A DNA stretch of 64,000 nt, taken from NCBI GenBank assembly GCA_963799455.1, contig CAWCXF010000008.1, forward strand, positions 1,054,001 to 1,118,000. Direction: 5' to 3'. This document shows positions 8,002-15,836 of this stretch, in pieces. The notes below the pieces were generated by a model, which saw only the letters and a list, made by a program, of their open reading frames with translations, was not told where the DNA came from and made no database searches. Every line of letters starts with the position of its first letter. The first letter of the stretch is position 1. The position numbers and the translations under genes were made by a program. Origin of the DNA: CAWCXF01 sp963799455 (lineage in GTDB: Bacteria; Pseudomonadota; Alphaproteobacteria; Rhodobacterales; Rhodobacteraceae).

Positions 8002-8586
8002 ATGACCCACACCGTCCTTCGCATCGACGCCTCCGCCCGCCACGAGGGCTCGGTCTCGCGCCAGCTCGCCGATCGGGTGATCGAGCGCCTCGCGCCCTCG
8101 CGCGTGATCGTCCGCGACCTCGCCGACGCCCCGCTGCCCCAGGTCACCGGCACCTGGGTCGCCTCCAGGGCCCTCCCCGCCGATGCGCGCGACGAGGCCC
8201 AGCGCGAGGCGCTGGCCGAGTCCGACGCGCTCATCGAGGAGATCCGCGGGGCCGACGTGCTGGTGATCGGCCTTCCGGTCTACAACTTCGCCGTGCCCGC
8301 CGCGCTCAAGGCCTGGATCGACCTGGTGGCCCGCGCGGGCGAGACGTTCCGCTACACCCCCCAGGGTCCGGAGGGGCTCCTCAAGGGCAAGCGGGCGATC
8401 CTGGCGGTGGCCTCCGGCGGCACCGAGGTCGGCTCGGCCATCGACTTCGCCACGCCCTACATGCGCCACGTCCTGGGCTTCGTGGGGATCGAGGACGTCC
8501 AGATCGTCGCCTCCGACCGGCTGATGGTGGACCCCGGCGCCTCCGAGGCCCGCGCCGAGGCCGACCTCGAGCGCCTCGCCGCCTGA
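8002..8586 (+). CDS. azoR: FMN-dependent NADH:azoreductase/quinone reductase
   Basis: Flavodoxin-fold oxidoreductase of 194 residues reducing quinones, azo dyes or nitroaromatics. The N-terminus VLRIDASARHEGSVSRQL is the FMN phosphate-binding loop. LPVYNFAVPAALKAWIDLVARAGETF and VASGGTE are characteristic AzoR motifs. The start is the ATG in CCCCCATGACC; the upstream Shine-Dalgarno is weak. It is divergent from the LysR regulator. Confidence 0.92.
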   Translation: MTHTVLRIDASARHEGSVSRQLADRVIERLAPSRVIVRDLADAPLPQVTGTWVASRALPADARDEAQREALAESDALIEEIRGADVLVIGLPVYNFAVPAALKAWIDLVARAGETFRYTPQGPEGLLKGKRAILAVASGGTEVGSAIDFATPYMRHVLGFVGIEDVQIVASDRLMVDPGASEARAEADLERLAA

Positions 8587-8653
8587 TCGGCACCGGCCGA
8601 CGCAGCCCGCGGCGGCAGGCGCGCGACCGCCCGTCTCCCCGTTCGGCCCCGGC

Positions 8654-8669
8654 GGGGGGGGGGGGGGGG
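8654..8669 (+). repeat. Run of 16 consecutive G
   Basis: An uninterrupted G16 tract lies 68 bp after the azoreductase stop and about 200 bp before ffh. Such tracts are slippage-prone in replication and sequencing, so the length should be regarded as uncertain. Confidence 0.8.
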
Positions 8670-8865
8670 CGGGCTTGACCGCGGCCCGCCCCCGGCCTAT
8701 CCGCCACGCTCCACCGGAAGGCCACCCCTTCCGGTCCCGGCCCGCCCGGGATCGCCGCCCGCCAGCGAGTTTCGCCCGCGGGCGTCGTTGGCGTTCGACG
8801 CGCCGCCCCCACATCGGGGGCGACGGCCCCGGCGGAGGGGCCGCAGGCAACCGCGGAGCGAGGCC

Positions 8866-10377
8866 ATGTTCGAGACCCTGTCCGACCGCCTGTCGGGCGT
8901 CATGGAGCGGCTCACGCGCCAGGGCGCGCTGAGCGAGGACGACGTGCGCGTGGCGCTCCGCGAGGTCCGCGTGGCGCTCCTCGAGGCCGACGTGTCCCTG
9001 CCGGTCGCGCGCGACTTCGTGGGCGCGGTGCAGGGCAAGGCCACCGGCCAGGCGGTCACGAGGTCGGTCACGCCGGGCCAGCAGGTCGTCAAGATCGTCC
9101 ACGACGAGATGGTCTCGATGCTCGCCGGCGCGCCCGGCGAGCGCGAGCCGCGCGCGCTCAGGATCGACAGCCCCCCCGCGCCGATCCTGATGGTGGGCCT
9201 GCAGGGCTCGGGCAAGACCACCACCACGGCGAAGCTCGCGCTCAGGCTCAAGGAGCGCGAGGGCAAGCGCGTGCTGATGGCCTCGCTCGACACCAACCGC
9301 CCCGCGGCGATGGAGCAGCTCGCGATCCTGGGCCAACAGGTCGGCGTGGACACGCTACCCATCGTGCCGGGCGAGACGCCCGTCCAGATCGCGCGCCGCG
9401 CCAAAACTCAGGCGTCGCTGGGGGGCTACGACGTCTACCTGCTCGACACCGCGGGGCGCCTCCACATCGACGAGGCGCTGATCCAGCAGGCGGCGGAGGT
9501 CCGCGACGTCGCCCAGCCCCGCGAGACGCTGCTGGTGGTGGACGGCCTCACCGGCCAGGATGCGGTCAACGTCGCGCGGGAGTTCGACGGGCGCATCGGC
9601 GTCTCGGGCGTGGTGCTGACCCGAATGGACGGCGACGGGCGCGGGGGGGCGGCGCTCTCGATGCGCGTCGTCACCGGCAAGCCGATCCTCTTCGTGGGCG
9701 TGGGCGAGCGGATGGACGCGCTCGAGCCCTTCCACCCCGAGCGCGTCGCGGGCCGCATCCTCGGCATGGGCGACATCGTGGGCCTCGTCGAGCGCGCGCA
9801 GGAGACGATTCAACAGGAGCAGGCCGAGCGCATGATGCGCCGGTTCCAGAAGGGCCAGTTCAACATGAACGACCTTCGCATGCAGATCGAGCAGATGCAG
9901 AAGATGGGCGGCATGGAGGGCGTGATGGGCATGATGCCCGGCATGGCCAAGATGGCCGGCCAGGCGCAGGAGGCCGGGCTCGACGACACGCTCCTGAAGC
10001 GCCAGCTCGCGCTGATCTCCTCGATGACGAGGAAGGAGAGGGCGAACCCCGCGATCCTCCAGGCCAGCCGCAAGAAGCGCATCGCGCGCGGCGCGGGGCT
10101 GGAGGTGTCCGAGCTGAACCGGCTCCTCAAGATGCACCGCCAGATGTCGGACGTGATGAAGAGGATGGGCAAGGGCGGCATGCTGCGCCAGGCGGTGGCC
10201 GGCCTCTTCGGCCACGGCGCCCCCGACATGGCCCAGGCGCAGGCGGCGATGACGGGCGGCGCGGGGGGCGGCCTGCCGGGCCGGGGCGGCCTGCCGGGCC
10301 GGGGCGGCCTCCCAGGCCTCGGCGGGGGCCCGATGCAGCTCCCCCCCGGGCTGTCGGGCTTCGGGAGGAAGCGGTGA
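8866..10377 (+). CDS. ffh: Signal recognition particle protein Ffh
   Basis: GTPase that binds SRP RNA and signal sequences for co-translational membrane targeting, 503 residues. It has an N domain, then a G domain with the P-loop GLQGSGKTTTTAKLA, DTAGRLHIDE and TRMDGDGRGGAALS. A methionine-rich M domain (MRRFQKGQFNMNDLRMQIEQ) follows. The C-terminal tail is Gly/Pro rich and includes an 18-bp tandem duplication coding GLPGRG. I chose ATG 8866 to match the family N-terminus MFETLSDRLSGVM. It begins a plus-strand run of translation-related genes, with the next gene overlapping by 4 bp. Confidence 0.97.
   Translation: MFETLSDRLSGVMERLTRQGALSEDDVRVALREVRVALLEADVSLPVARDFVGAVQGKATGQAVTRSVTPGQQVVKIVHDEMVSMLAGAPGEREPRALRIDSPPAPILMVGLQGSGKTTTTAKLALRLKEREGKRVLMASLDTNRPAAMEQLAILGQQVGVDTLPIVPGETPVQIARRAKTQASLGGYDVYLLDTAGRLHIDEALIQQAAEVRDVAQPRETLLVVDGLTGQDAVNVAREFDGRIGVSGVVLTRMDGDGRGGAALSMRVVTGKPILFVGVGERMDALEPFHPERVAGRILGMGDIVGLVERAQETIQQEQAERMMRRFQKGQFNMNDLRMQIEQMQKMGGMEGVMGMMPGMAKMAGQAQEAGLDDTLLKRQLALISSMTRKERANPAILQASRKKRIARGAGLEVSELNRLLKMHRQMSDVMKRMGKGGMLRQAVAGLFGHGAPDMAQAQAAMTGGAGGGLPGRGGLPGRGGLPGLGGGPMQLPPGLSGFGRKR
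10270..10305 (+). repeat. 18-bp tandem duplication in the ffh tail
   Basis: Two perfect 18-bp copies followed by a diverged third encode the repeated GLPGRG tail of Ffh, outside the RNA-binding M domain core. Confidence 0.85.
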
Positions 10378-10907
10378 GCGACGCCGTGACCCTCATCCCG
10401 ACGCTCACGACCGAGCGCCTGACGCTGCGCTTGCCGGGGGCGGAGGGCTTCGAGCCCTTTGCGGCGTTCTGCGGCTCGGAGCGCGCCTCCATGGTCGGCG
10501 GCCCGGCGGATCGCTTCGACGCCTGGCGTCGCCTCGCCGCCATCATCGGCCATCGGCCCATGCGAGGCCACGGCTTCTGGACTGTGACCCACGAGGGCGG
10601 GCCCGTGGGGCGCTTCGGGCTCTGGTTCCCCGAGGGCTGGCCAGGGCCGGAGGTCGGCTGGCTCCCCTTCGCCCAAGGGGAGGGGCGGGGCATCGCGCGG
10701 GAGGCGGCCGAGGCTGCCCTGGACCACGCCTACGGCATCCTGGGCTGGAGCACCGCCATCAGCATCGTCCGCCCCGAAAACGCCCGGTCCATCGCGCTCG
10801 CCATGCGCATGGGTGCCCGGCGGGAGGCCGAGTTCGACCATCCGACGCTCGGCGCGCTGCCCGTCTGGCGCCATCCCGGCCCCGTCTCGGCGGAGTCCTC
10901 GGCATGA
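10374..10907 (+). CDS. GNAT-family N-acetyltransferase (RimJ-like), copy 1
   Basis: 177-residue acetyl-CoA-dependent acetyltransferase. LTTERLTLRLP starts the fold, and the acetyl-CoA-binding region is near EGRGIAREAAEAAL, followed by NARSIALAMRMGA. It starts at a GTG overlapping the ffh stop by 4 bp, with GGAGG upstream. It closely resembles the next gene in length and motif order (GGPADR in both), so the pair is probably a tandem duplication. The substrate is unknown; in this setting a ribosomal or small-molecule amine is possible. Confidence 0.88.
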   Translation: MSDAVTLIPTLTTERLTLRLPGAEGFEPFAAFCGSERASMVGGPADRFDAWRRLAAIIGHRPMRGHGFWTVTHEGGPVGRFGLWFPEGWPGPEVGWLPFAQGEGRGIAREAAEAALDHAYGILGWSTAISIVRPENARSIALAMRMGARREAEFDHPTLGALPVWRHPGPVSAESSA

Positions 10908-11449
10908 CCGCCCCGCGGCCCACCGTCGCGCTGACGAACACGCCGGTGATCGAGACCGCGCGCCTGGTGCTGCGCGCGCCGGAGCTGCGCGACTTCGACG
11001 GCTTCGCGGCGTTCCTCGGCTCGCGGCGCGCGCGCCATGTCGGCGGCCCCGCAGACCGCGGCCTCGCATGGCGCGCCTTCTGTCATCTCGTCGGACACTG
11101 GCCGCTGAGGGGCTACGGCCCCTTCGTGTTCGAGCGGGGCGGCGCGGCGATCGGCCAGGGCGGCGCCTGGCGGCCCGAAGGGTGGCCCGCGGTCGAGCTC
11201 GGCTACTGCCTGTGGGACGCGCGCCACGAGGGCCTGGGCTTGGCCTTCGAGGCGATGCGCGCCGCGCGCGAGCACGCCTGGGCGATGGGGCTCACGGGCC
11301 TCGTCTCCTACATCGAGCCCTCCAACGCCGCCTCGATCCGCCTGGCCGAGCGCCTCGGCGCCGAGCGCGACGACGAGGCGCGCCGCCCCGACGCGGGCGA
11401 CCTCGTCTACCGCCATCCGGCCCCCACCCCCCAGGAGAGGGCCCCATGA
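10904..11449 (+). CDS. GNAT-family N-acetyltransferase (RimJ-like), copy 2
   Basis: 181 residues, paralogous to the preceding gene: IETARLVLRAPELRDF, HVGGPADRG, and the acetyl-CoA loop near ARHEGLGLAFEAMRAA with NAASIRLAERLGAE. The ATG overlaps the preceding stop by 4 bp, and its own stop overlaps the chorismate mutase start, so all are likely one transcript. The substrate cannot be inferred. Confidence 0.88.
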   Translation: MTAPRPTVALTNTPVIETARLVLRAPELRDFDGFAAFLGSRRARHVGGPADRGLAWRAFCHLVGHWPLRGYGPFVFERGGAAIGQGGAWRPEGWPAVELGYCLWDARHEGLGLAFEAMRAAREHAWAMGLTGLVSYIEPSNAASIRLAERLGAERDDEARRPDAGDLVYRHPAPTPQERAP

Positions 11450-11736
11450 CCGACGCCCATGCGCTCCTCGCCGAGCATCGCGCCTCGATCGACCGGCTCG
11501 ACGCGGTGCTGGTCTACACGCTCGCCGAGCGCTTCGCGCGCACCCAGGCCGTGGGCCGGCTCAAGGCCCTACACGGCCTGCCGCCGTCCGACCCCGCGCG
11601 CGAGGACGAGCAGATCGCGCGGCTGACCCGGCTCGCTCAGGAGGCCGGGCTCGATCCGGCCTTCGCACGCAAGTTCCTGGCCTTCGTCATCGACGAGGTC
11701 ATCCGCCACCACAAGCAGCATCAGAACGGAGACTGA
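11446..11736 (+). CDS. Chorismate mutase, AroQ class
   Basis: 96-residue all-helical enzyme converting chorismate to prephenate for Phe/Tyr synthesis. It contains the AroQ pattern: an N-terminal R-x2-ID-x-LD helix (RASIDRLDAVLVYTLAERF), VGRLKALHGLPPSDPAREDEQIARL with the catalytic arginine and lysine region, and a C-terminal helix (FARKFLAFVIDEVIRHHKQ). It is a monofunctional stand-alone form in the ffh-rpsP run, a position also seen in other Rhodobacterales. It overlaps the previous gene by 4 bp. Confidence 0.92.
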   Translation: MTDAHALLAEHRASIDRLDAVLVYTLAERFARTQAVGRLKALHGLPPSDPAREDEQIARLTRLAQEAGLDPAFARKFLAFVIDEVIRHHKQHQNGD

Positions 11737-11738
11737 CC

Positions 11739-12131
11739 ATGGCCATGAAGATCCGGCTCGCCCGCGGCGGCTCGAAGAAGCGCCCGCACTACTCGATCGT
11801 CGCCGCCGACTCGCGCATGGCGCGCGACGGCCGCTTCATCGAGAAGCTCGGCACCTACAGCCCGCTCCTGTCCAAGGACGACGAGCGGCGTGTCGTCATG
11901 CAGGTCGAGCGCGTCCGGCACTGGCTCGACCACGGCGCCCAGCCCACCGACCGCGTCGCGCGCTTCCTGGAGGCCGCGGGCGTGCGGCCCGCGACCGAGC
12001 GCCGCAACCTCAAGAAGGGCGAGCCCGGCGCCAAGGCCCGCGAGCGCGCCGAGGAGCGCGCGGCCCGCGCCGCCCAGCCCGCCGAGGAGGCGCCCGCGGA
12101 GGCCCCGGCCGAGGCGGGCGCCGAGAGCTGA
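11739..12131 (+). CDS. rpsP: 30S ribosomal protein S16
   Basis: 130 residues beginning MAMKIRLARGGSKKRPHYSI, the S16 signature. The core ends near residue 85; the remaining Ala/Glu-rich tail is an extension common in alphaproteobacteria. It follows chorismate mutase by 2 bp. The stop codon is the first of a series of repeated TGAs created by a 15-bp tandem repeat. Confidence 0.97.
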   Translation: MAMKIRLARGGSKKRPHYSIVAADSRMARDGRFIEKLGTYSPLLSKDDERRVVMQVERVRHWLDHGAQPTDRVARFLEAAGVRPATERRNLKKGEPGAKARERAEERAARAAQPAEEAPAEAPAEAGAES

Positions 12132-12180
12132 TGAGCCGAGAGCTGATGAGCCGAGAGCTGATGAGCCGAGAGCTGATGAC
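12121..12180 (+). repeat. 15-bp tandem repeat, four copies, across the rpsP stop
   Basis: The unit CCGAGAGCTGATGAG occurs at 12121-12135, 12136-12150, 12151-12165 and, with one change, 12166-12180. The first copy holds the rpsP stop, so the stop codon region has been copied downstream in frame. Confidence 0.92.
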
Positions 12181-12273
12181 GGGCGCGCGAGGCCGATGGG
12201 CCGACGATCCGGGCGCGGGATCCTCGACGCCGCCGGCGGGCGCCCGCTGGGCGGGTCGTCCTGAGATGGCGCG

Positions 12274-12693
12274 GTGGCGGCCCACCAGGTCGGCGTCGCG
12301 CACCGCGCGCAGGTGGGGTCGGCGCGGCAGGGCGGCCTCGTGGCGTTCGGCCACGGGCGGGAGCCGGCCGTCCGCCGCCTCCCGCCGGGCCACGTCTTGA
12401 CCTCCTGCGCCCCCCTCTGCGACTTCGGGGGCGAGCCCGTCCAGGCCCTCGTCGCGCCCGCCATCGTCACGGGCGACGCGCCCTTCGAGCGGGCGTCCGG
12501 CGGCCGCGCGGGACGGGTCCGCGAGGCCGCTCGGGACGACGTGGCCGCGCCGGCGGTGTGGCCGCCGCCGGGCGAGCCGACCTTCGTGAAGGATCCGCGC
12601 CATGGGGGACTGGCGTTGCGCCAAGGCCGCCTCGTCCTCGCGCCCGAGGGCCGCGGGCGCATCGCCCGCGCCATGGGCCTCCGTGCCCGCTGA
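12274..12693 (+). CDS. Unknown 139-residue ORF between rpsP and rimM
   Basis: An open frame from GTG 12274 to TGA 12693 whose third codon positions are almost all G or C while second positions are mixed, the pattern of real coding sequence in this genome. The product contains APLCDFGGEPVQALVAPAIV, VAAPAVWPPPGEPTFVKD and GLALRQGRLVLAPEGRG; I recognise no family. Its end overlaps the proposed rimM start by 11 bp. Other Rhodobacterales usually place rimM directly after rpsP, so this would be an extra gene or a decayed one. The antisense strand shows no better candidate. Confidence 0.4.
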   Translation: MAAHQVGVAHRAQVGSARQGGLVAFGHGREPAVRRLPPGHVLTSCAPLCDFGGEPVQALVAPAIVTGDAPFERASGGRAGRVREAARDDVAAPAVWPPPGEPTFVKDPRHGGLALRQGRLVLAPEGRGRIARAMGLRAR

Positions 12694-13186
12694 GCGCGTC
12701 GTCGTGGCCGCGATCGCCGGCGCCTTCGGGGTGCGCGGCGAGGTCCGGCTGAAGTCCTTCACCGCCGAGCCCGAGGCGGTGGCGCGCTACGGGCCGCTCC
12801 TCGCTGAGGACGGGCGCGCCTTCGAGGCGGGCGGCTTGCGCCCGATCAAGGGCGGCTTCGCGGCGCGCCTCACGGGCGTGGCGACCCGCGAGGAGGCCGA
12901 GGCGCTGCGCGGCACGCGGCTCACGGTCCCGCGCGAGCGCCTGCCCGCCCTGCCCGACGACGAGTTCTACCACGCCGACCTGATCGGGCTGGCGGTCCGC
13001 GACCCCGGCGGCGCCGAGATCGGCCGGGTCCAGGCGGTGCTCGACTTCGGCGCCGGCGACATCCTGGAGATCGCGATGCCCGGCGGCCGCACCGCGATGC
13101 TGCCCTTCACGCGAGAGACCGTGCCCACCGTGGACCTCGCCGCGGGCCGCCTGGTGGCCGACCCGCCCGAGGGCTTCGGGCCCTAG
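12683..13186 (+). CDS. rimM: 16S rRNA processing protein RimM
   Basis: Assembly factor for the 30S head that binds S19. The N-terminal RimM domain starts VVVAAIAGAFGVRGEVRLKSF, and the PRC-barrel C-terminus contains LPDDEFYHADLIGLAV, VLDFGAGDILEI and MLPFTRETVP. I prefer the GTG at 12683 because it fits the family N-terminus, giving 167 residues. An ATG at 12602 in the same frame has a better Shine-Dalgarno (GAAGGA) but would add 27 Arg/Ser/Ala residues. It lies in the ribosome/tRNA-modification run. Confidence 0.92.
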   Translation: MPAERVVVAAIAGAFGVRGEVRLKSFTAEPEAVARYGPLLAEDGRAFEAGGLRPIKGGFAARLTGVATREEAEALRGTRLTVPRERLPALPDDEFYHADLIGLAVRDPGGAEIGRVQAVLDFGAGDILEIAMPGGRTAMLPFTRETVPTVDLAAGRLVADPPEGFGP

Positions 13187-13521
13187 CGACGAGCGCGGGC
13201 CATGACGATGGCCGAGGGGCCGTGGCGACGGCGCGACGATGGCCTGCCGGCCGCGGCGGCGGCCGCCCGCCGGGCGCCGCTCCCGGACCGCAGCCCCTGC
13301 GGCCCCTGCGGCCCCGCGACGGGCGATCGGGGAGCCCGGCCACGGGCGTGGACCGAGCCGATGCCCCGCGTCCGCCGCAGGCGGCGGAGCGCGGCGGCTG
13401 CGGGCGGGCCCTCGCGGATGCCTCGGAGCCCGGCCGCGTCGGGTCGCCTGGACCCTCCGACGCGAACGCGCCATTGTGACGCGGACGGGCCGCGCGCGGC
13501 CTCCCTCGCACCGGAGACGAC
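13187..13521 (+). other. Interval between rimM and the DUF1328 gene
   Basis: About 335 bp of GC-rich sequence without a convincing ORF, RNA gene or hairpin with a T-run. Nothing further is supported. Confidence 0.5.
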
Positions 13522-13683
13522 ATGCTCGAGATCATCCTCATCCTCCTGGCCGTCGCGGCCATCGCCGGGCTCCTCGGCTTCGGGCGCGTGTCGGGCGCGG
13601 CGCTCACCGGCGTCAAGATCGTCATCGGCATCGCGCTCGTCCTGTTCCTCCTGCTGGTGCTGGGCGTCTTCGCCATCGCCTGA
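13522..13683 (+). CDS. DUF1328-type small membrane protein
   Basis: 53 residues: MLEIILILLAVAAIAGLLGF, then GRVSGAALTGVKIVIGIALV and a second hydrophobic span ending FAIA. Size, two spans and the central Gly/Ser/Ala segment match the DUF1328 (YtjA-like) family, whose role is unknown and which is often stress-linked. GGAGA lies upstream of the ATG. It is sandwiched between rimM and trmD. Confidence 0.82.
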   Translation: MLEIILILLAVAAIAGLLGFGRVSGAALTGVKIVIGIALVLFLLLVLGVFAIA

Positions 13684-13733
13684 CCGACCGGGGCGTTGCG
13701 GCGCGACGCGCCCGGCGCTAGCCGGGGCGCGCG

Positions 13734-14531
13734 ATGCCCGACCACCCCGCCCTCCCCGGCCACGGCGCCGCGAGCCCCTGGACGGCGCGCGTCGTCACGC
13801 TGTTCCCGGAGATCTTCCCCGGCCCGCTGGCCGCGTCGCTCACCGGCCGCGCCCTCGCCCGCGGGCTCTGGCGGCTCGAGACGGTAGATCTGCGCGCCCA
13901 TGGCCTGGGGCGGCACCGCAAGGTGGACGACGCGCCCGCGGGCGGCGGCCCCGGCCTGGTGCTGCGCGCCGATGTGGTGGGGCCGGCGCTGACGCAGGCG
14001 CGCCGGGCCGCGCCGCCGGGGGCGCCCGTGCTCTACCTCTCGCCGCGGGGCGCGCGCTTCGACCAGGCGCGGGCGCGCCGGCTGGCCGCGGGGCCCGGCG
14101 CCGTCCTGCTGTGCGGGCGCTTCGAGGGAGTGGACGAGCGCGCGCTGGACGCGCACGAGGTGGAGGAGGTCTCCTTGGGCGACTTCGTCCTGACGGGGGG
14201 CGAGATCGCGGCGATGGCCTTGATCGACGCGACCGTGCGGCTTATAGGCGGCGTGCTCGGCAACGAGGCCTCGACGGTGGACGAGTCGTTCTCGCAGGGG
14301 CTGCTGGAGCACCCGCACTACACCAAGCCCGCCTCCTGGGAGGGCTATGAGACGCCGGACGTCCTCCTGTCCGGGGACCATGCGGCCGTGGCGCGCTGGC
14401 GCAGGACGCAAGCCGAGAGGCTGACGAGACAACGCCGCCCCGATCTCTGGCGGGCCCACGAGGACCCCGTGGAGGATCCGGAGCGCTCGGGCGGCGACAA
14501 GGCGGGACACCCGCGAGGAGTGAGGCCATGA
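13734..14531 (+). CDS. trmD: tRNA (guanine(37)-N1)-methyltransferase
   Basis: SPOUT-class enzyme that methylates G37 of tRNAs to prevent frameshifting, 265 residues. VVTLFPEIFPGPL, AGGGPGLVLRADVV, LLCGRFEGVDERAL and the knot motif SLGDFVLTGGEIAAMALIDA with the catalytic aspartate are present. The usual RPYGGGPGM loop reads APAGGGPGL. The C-terminus is extended by about 20 charged residues. Its stop overlaps the rplS start. Confidence 0.96.
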   Translation: MPDHPALPGHGAASPWTARVVTLFPEIFPGPLAASLTGRALARGLWRLETVDLRAHGLGRHRKVDDAPAGGGPGLVLRADVVGPALTQARRAAPPGAPVLYLSPRGARFDQARARRLAAGPGAVLLCGRFEGVDERALDAHEVEEVSLGDFVLTGGEIAAMALIDATVRLIGGVLGNEASTVDESFSQGLLEHPHYTKPASWEGYETPDVLLSGDHAAVARWRRTQAERLTRQRRPDLWRAHEDPVEDPERSGGDKAGHPRGVRP

Positions 14532-14923
14532 ACCTGATAGCGGCCCTGGAGGCCGAGCAGATCGAGGCCCTGGGCCACGAGATCCCCGACTTCAAGCCGG
14601 GCGACACCGTGCGCGTGGGCTACAAGGTGACGGAAGGGACGCGCACGCGCGTGCAGGCCTACGAGGGCGTGTGCATCTCGCGCCGCGGCGGCATGGGCAT
14701 CGCGGCCTCCTTCACCGTGCGCAAGATCAGCTTCGGCGAGGGCGTCGAGCGGGTGTTCCCGCTGCACTCGACCAACATCGACTCGATCACCGTGGTGCGC
14801 CGCGGCCGCGTGCGCCGCGCCAAGCTCTACTATCTGCGCGACCGCCGCGGCAAGTCCGCGCGCATCAAGGAGCAGACCAACTACCGGCCCCGGAAGGCCA
14901 AGGCGCAAGGAGAGGCGTCGTGA
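14528..14923 (+). CDS. rplS: 50S ribosomal protein L19
   Basis: 131 residues with the family core FKPGDTVRVGYKVTEGTRTR, VQAYEGVCISRRG, FTVRKISFGEGVERVFPLHS and KLYYLRDRRGKSARIKE. It sits at the subunit interface of the ribosome. The ATG overlaps the trmD stop by 4 bp with GAGGAG upstream; its own stop overlaps rpmE by 4 bp. Confidence 0.97.
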   Translation: MNLIAALEAEQIEALGHEIPDFKPGDTVRVGYKVTEGTRTRVQAYEGVCISRRGGMGIAASFTVRKISFGEGVERVFPLHSTNIDSITVVRRGRVRRAKLYYLRDRRGKSARIKEQTNYRPRKAKAQGEAS

Positions 14924-15141
14924 GGAAGGGCATCCATCCCGACTACCACGTCGTGGACGTCAAGCTCGTGGACGGCACCGTGGTGCAGATGCGCTCGACC
15001 TACGGGTCCGAGGGCGCGGCTATCAACCTCGACATCGACCCCTCGGTCCACCCCGCCTGGACCGGCGGCTCGACGCGCCTGATGGACACCGGCGGGCGCG
15101 TGTCGAAGTTCAAGAAGAAGTACGAGGGCCTCGGCTTCTAG
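14920..15141 (+). CDS. rpmE: 50S ribosomal protein L31 (zinc-free type)
   Basis: 73 residues from a GTG overlapping the rplS stop: RKGIHPDYHVVDVKLVDGT, LDIDPSVHPAWTGG and GGRVSKFKKKYEGLGF. It contains no cysteine, so it lacks the zinc-binding CxxC of the other L31 type. It ends the translation gene run; a dispersed repeat with a hairpin begins 15 bp after its TAG. Confidence 0.95.
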   Translation: MRKGIHPDYHVVDVKLVDGTVVQMRSTYGSEGAAINLDIDPSVHPAWTGGSTRLMDTGGRVSKFKKKYEGLGF

Positions 15142-15155
15142 AGCGCCTACGGACC

Positions 15156-15242
15156 CGACGGGATCGGCTCGGGCGCTCCCGGCTCCTTCGCGGCCGCATC
15201 GCCCGGGCGCCCGACCGGTTCGGTCGGGCTGGAGGATGCTCC
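15156..15242 (+). repeat. Dispersed repeat, copy A, with terminal hairpin
   Basis: Aligns well with 50343-50439: shared blocks include CGACGGGATCGGCTC, GGCTCCTTCG, CGGCCGCATC and CCGGTTCGGTC. The 3' part forms a hairpin (15209-15229) with a perfect 9-bp stem around a GTT loop. It may serve as the rpmE terminator as well as being a mobile-like repeat. Confidence 0.75.
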
Positions 15243-15329
15243 GGGCCCGGGCCCGCCAGGTTCCGCCGCCCGGAGCGCCCGCGCGGCGCGGCGCCGTGCC
15301 CGCGCCCGCGCCGCACGAGCCGGACCTTC

Positions 15330-15368
15330 GAGTGGATCGGGCGAGTGGATCGGGCGAGTGGATCGGGC
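15330..15368. repeat. 13-bp tandem repeat, three copies
   Basis: GAGTGGATCGGGC occurs three times in succession in the intergenic region between rpmE and the exported-protein gene. Confidence 0.85.
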
Positions 15369-15449
15369 GGAGGGGGTCGGGCGAGCGGCTCGGGATCCGG
15401 CCCACGACGGGCGCGCGCCCTGAGCCCCGCCCTTCCGGACGGCCCCGCC

Positions 15450-15836
15450 TCAGCGCGCGCCGATCGCCTCCAGCCCCGCGGCGCAGCCCTCGGCATCGCC
15501 CGCTCCGACGGCCTGGGCGAAGCCGTCGAGCCCCTCCTCGGCCTCGGCCGGCGGGCCGTCCGCGGCCAAGAGCGCGCGCAGGCGGATGCAGGCGGGCGGC
15601 AGGTCGGCGGGGCCGGTGGGCGCCGAGGGCCGGATGAGGTCGAGCATCGCCAGGCAGGCGCCGGCGCGGCCGGAGGCCACGACCTCGGCGATCTCGTCGG
15701 CCTCGTCCTCCCACAGCGCCGGGAGCGGGCCCTCGGCCAGGAGCGCGCCCAGCCGGGCGCAATCGCCCTCCTCCTGAGCCGCGGTACCGCTTGCGGCGAG
15801 GACGAGGAGGGCGGCCGCAGCCGCCCCCGCCCTCAC
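15450..15836 (-). CDS. Small exported protein of unknown function
   Basis: 128 residues with a clear signal peptide (MRAGAAAAALLVLAASGTAAQ). The mature acidic, helical part has four cysteines (GDCARL, GACLAML, PPACIRL, AEGCAAG), possibly two disulphides. The ATG overlaps the stop of the FAD subunit gene by 4 bp, placing it at the end of the molybdenum hydroxylase cluster; it may be an accessory factor, but I recognise no family. Confidence 0.7.
   Translation of the reverse strand: MRAGAAAAALLVLAASGTAAQEEGDCARLGALLAEGPLPALWEDEADEIAEVVASGRAGACLAMLDLIRPSAPTGPADLPPACIRLRALLAADGPPAEAEEGLDGFAQAVGAGDAEGCAAGLEAIGAR

Noticed and set aside
12121..12180. Tandem 15-bp units as a possible CRISPR or attachment site
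   Set aside because: Units are directly adjacent with no spacers and start at the rpsP stop codon, so they are a simple tandem duplication.
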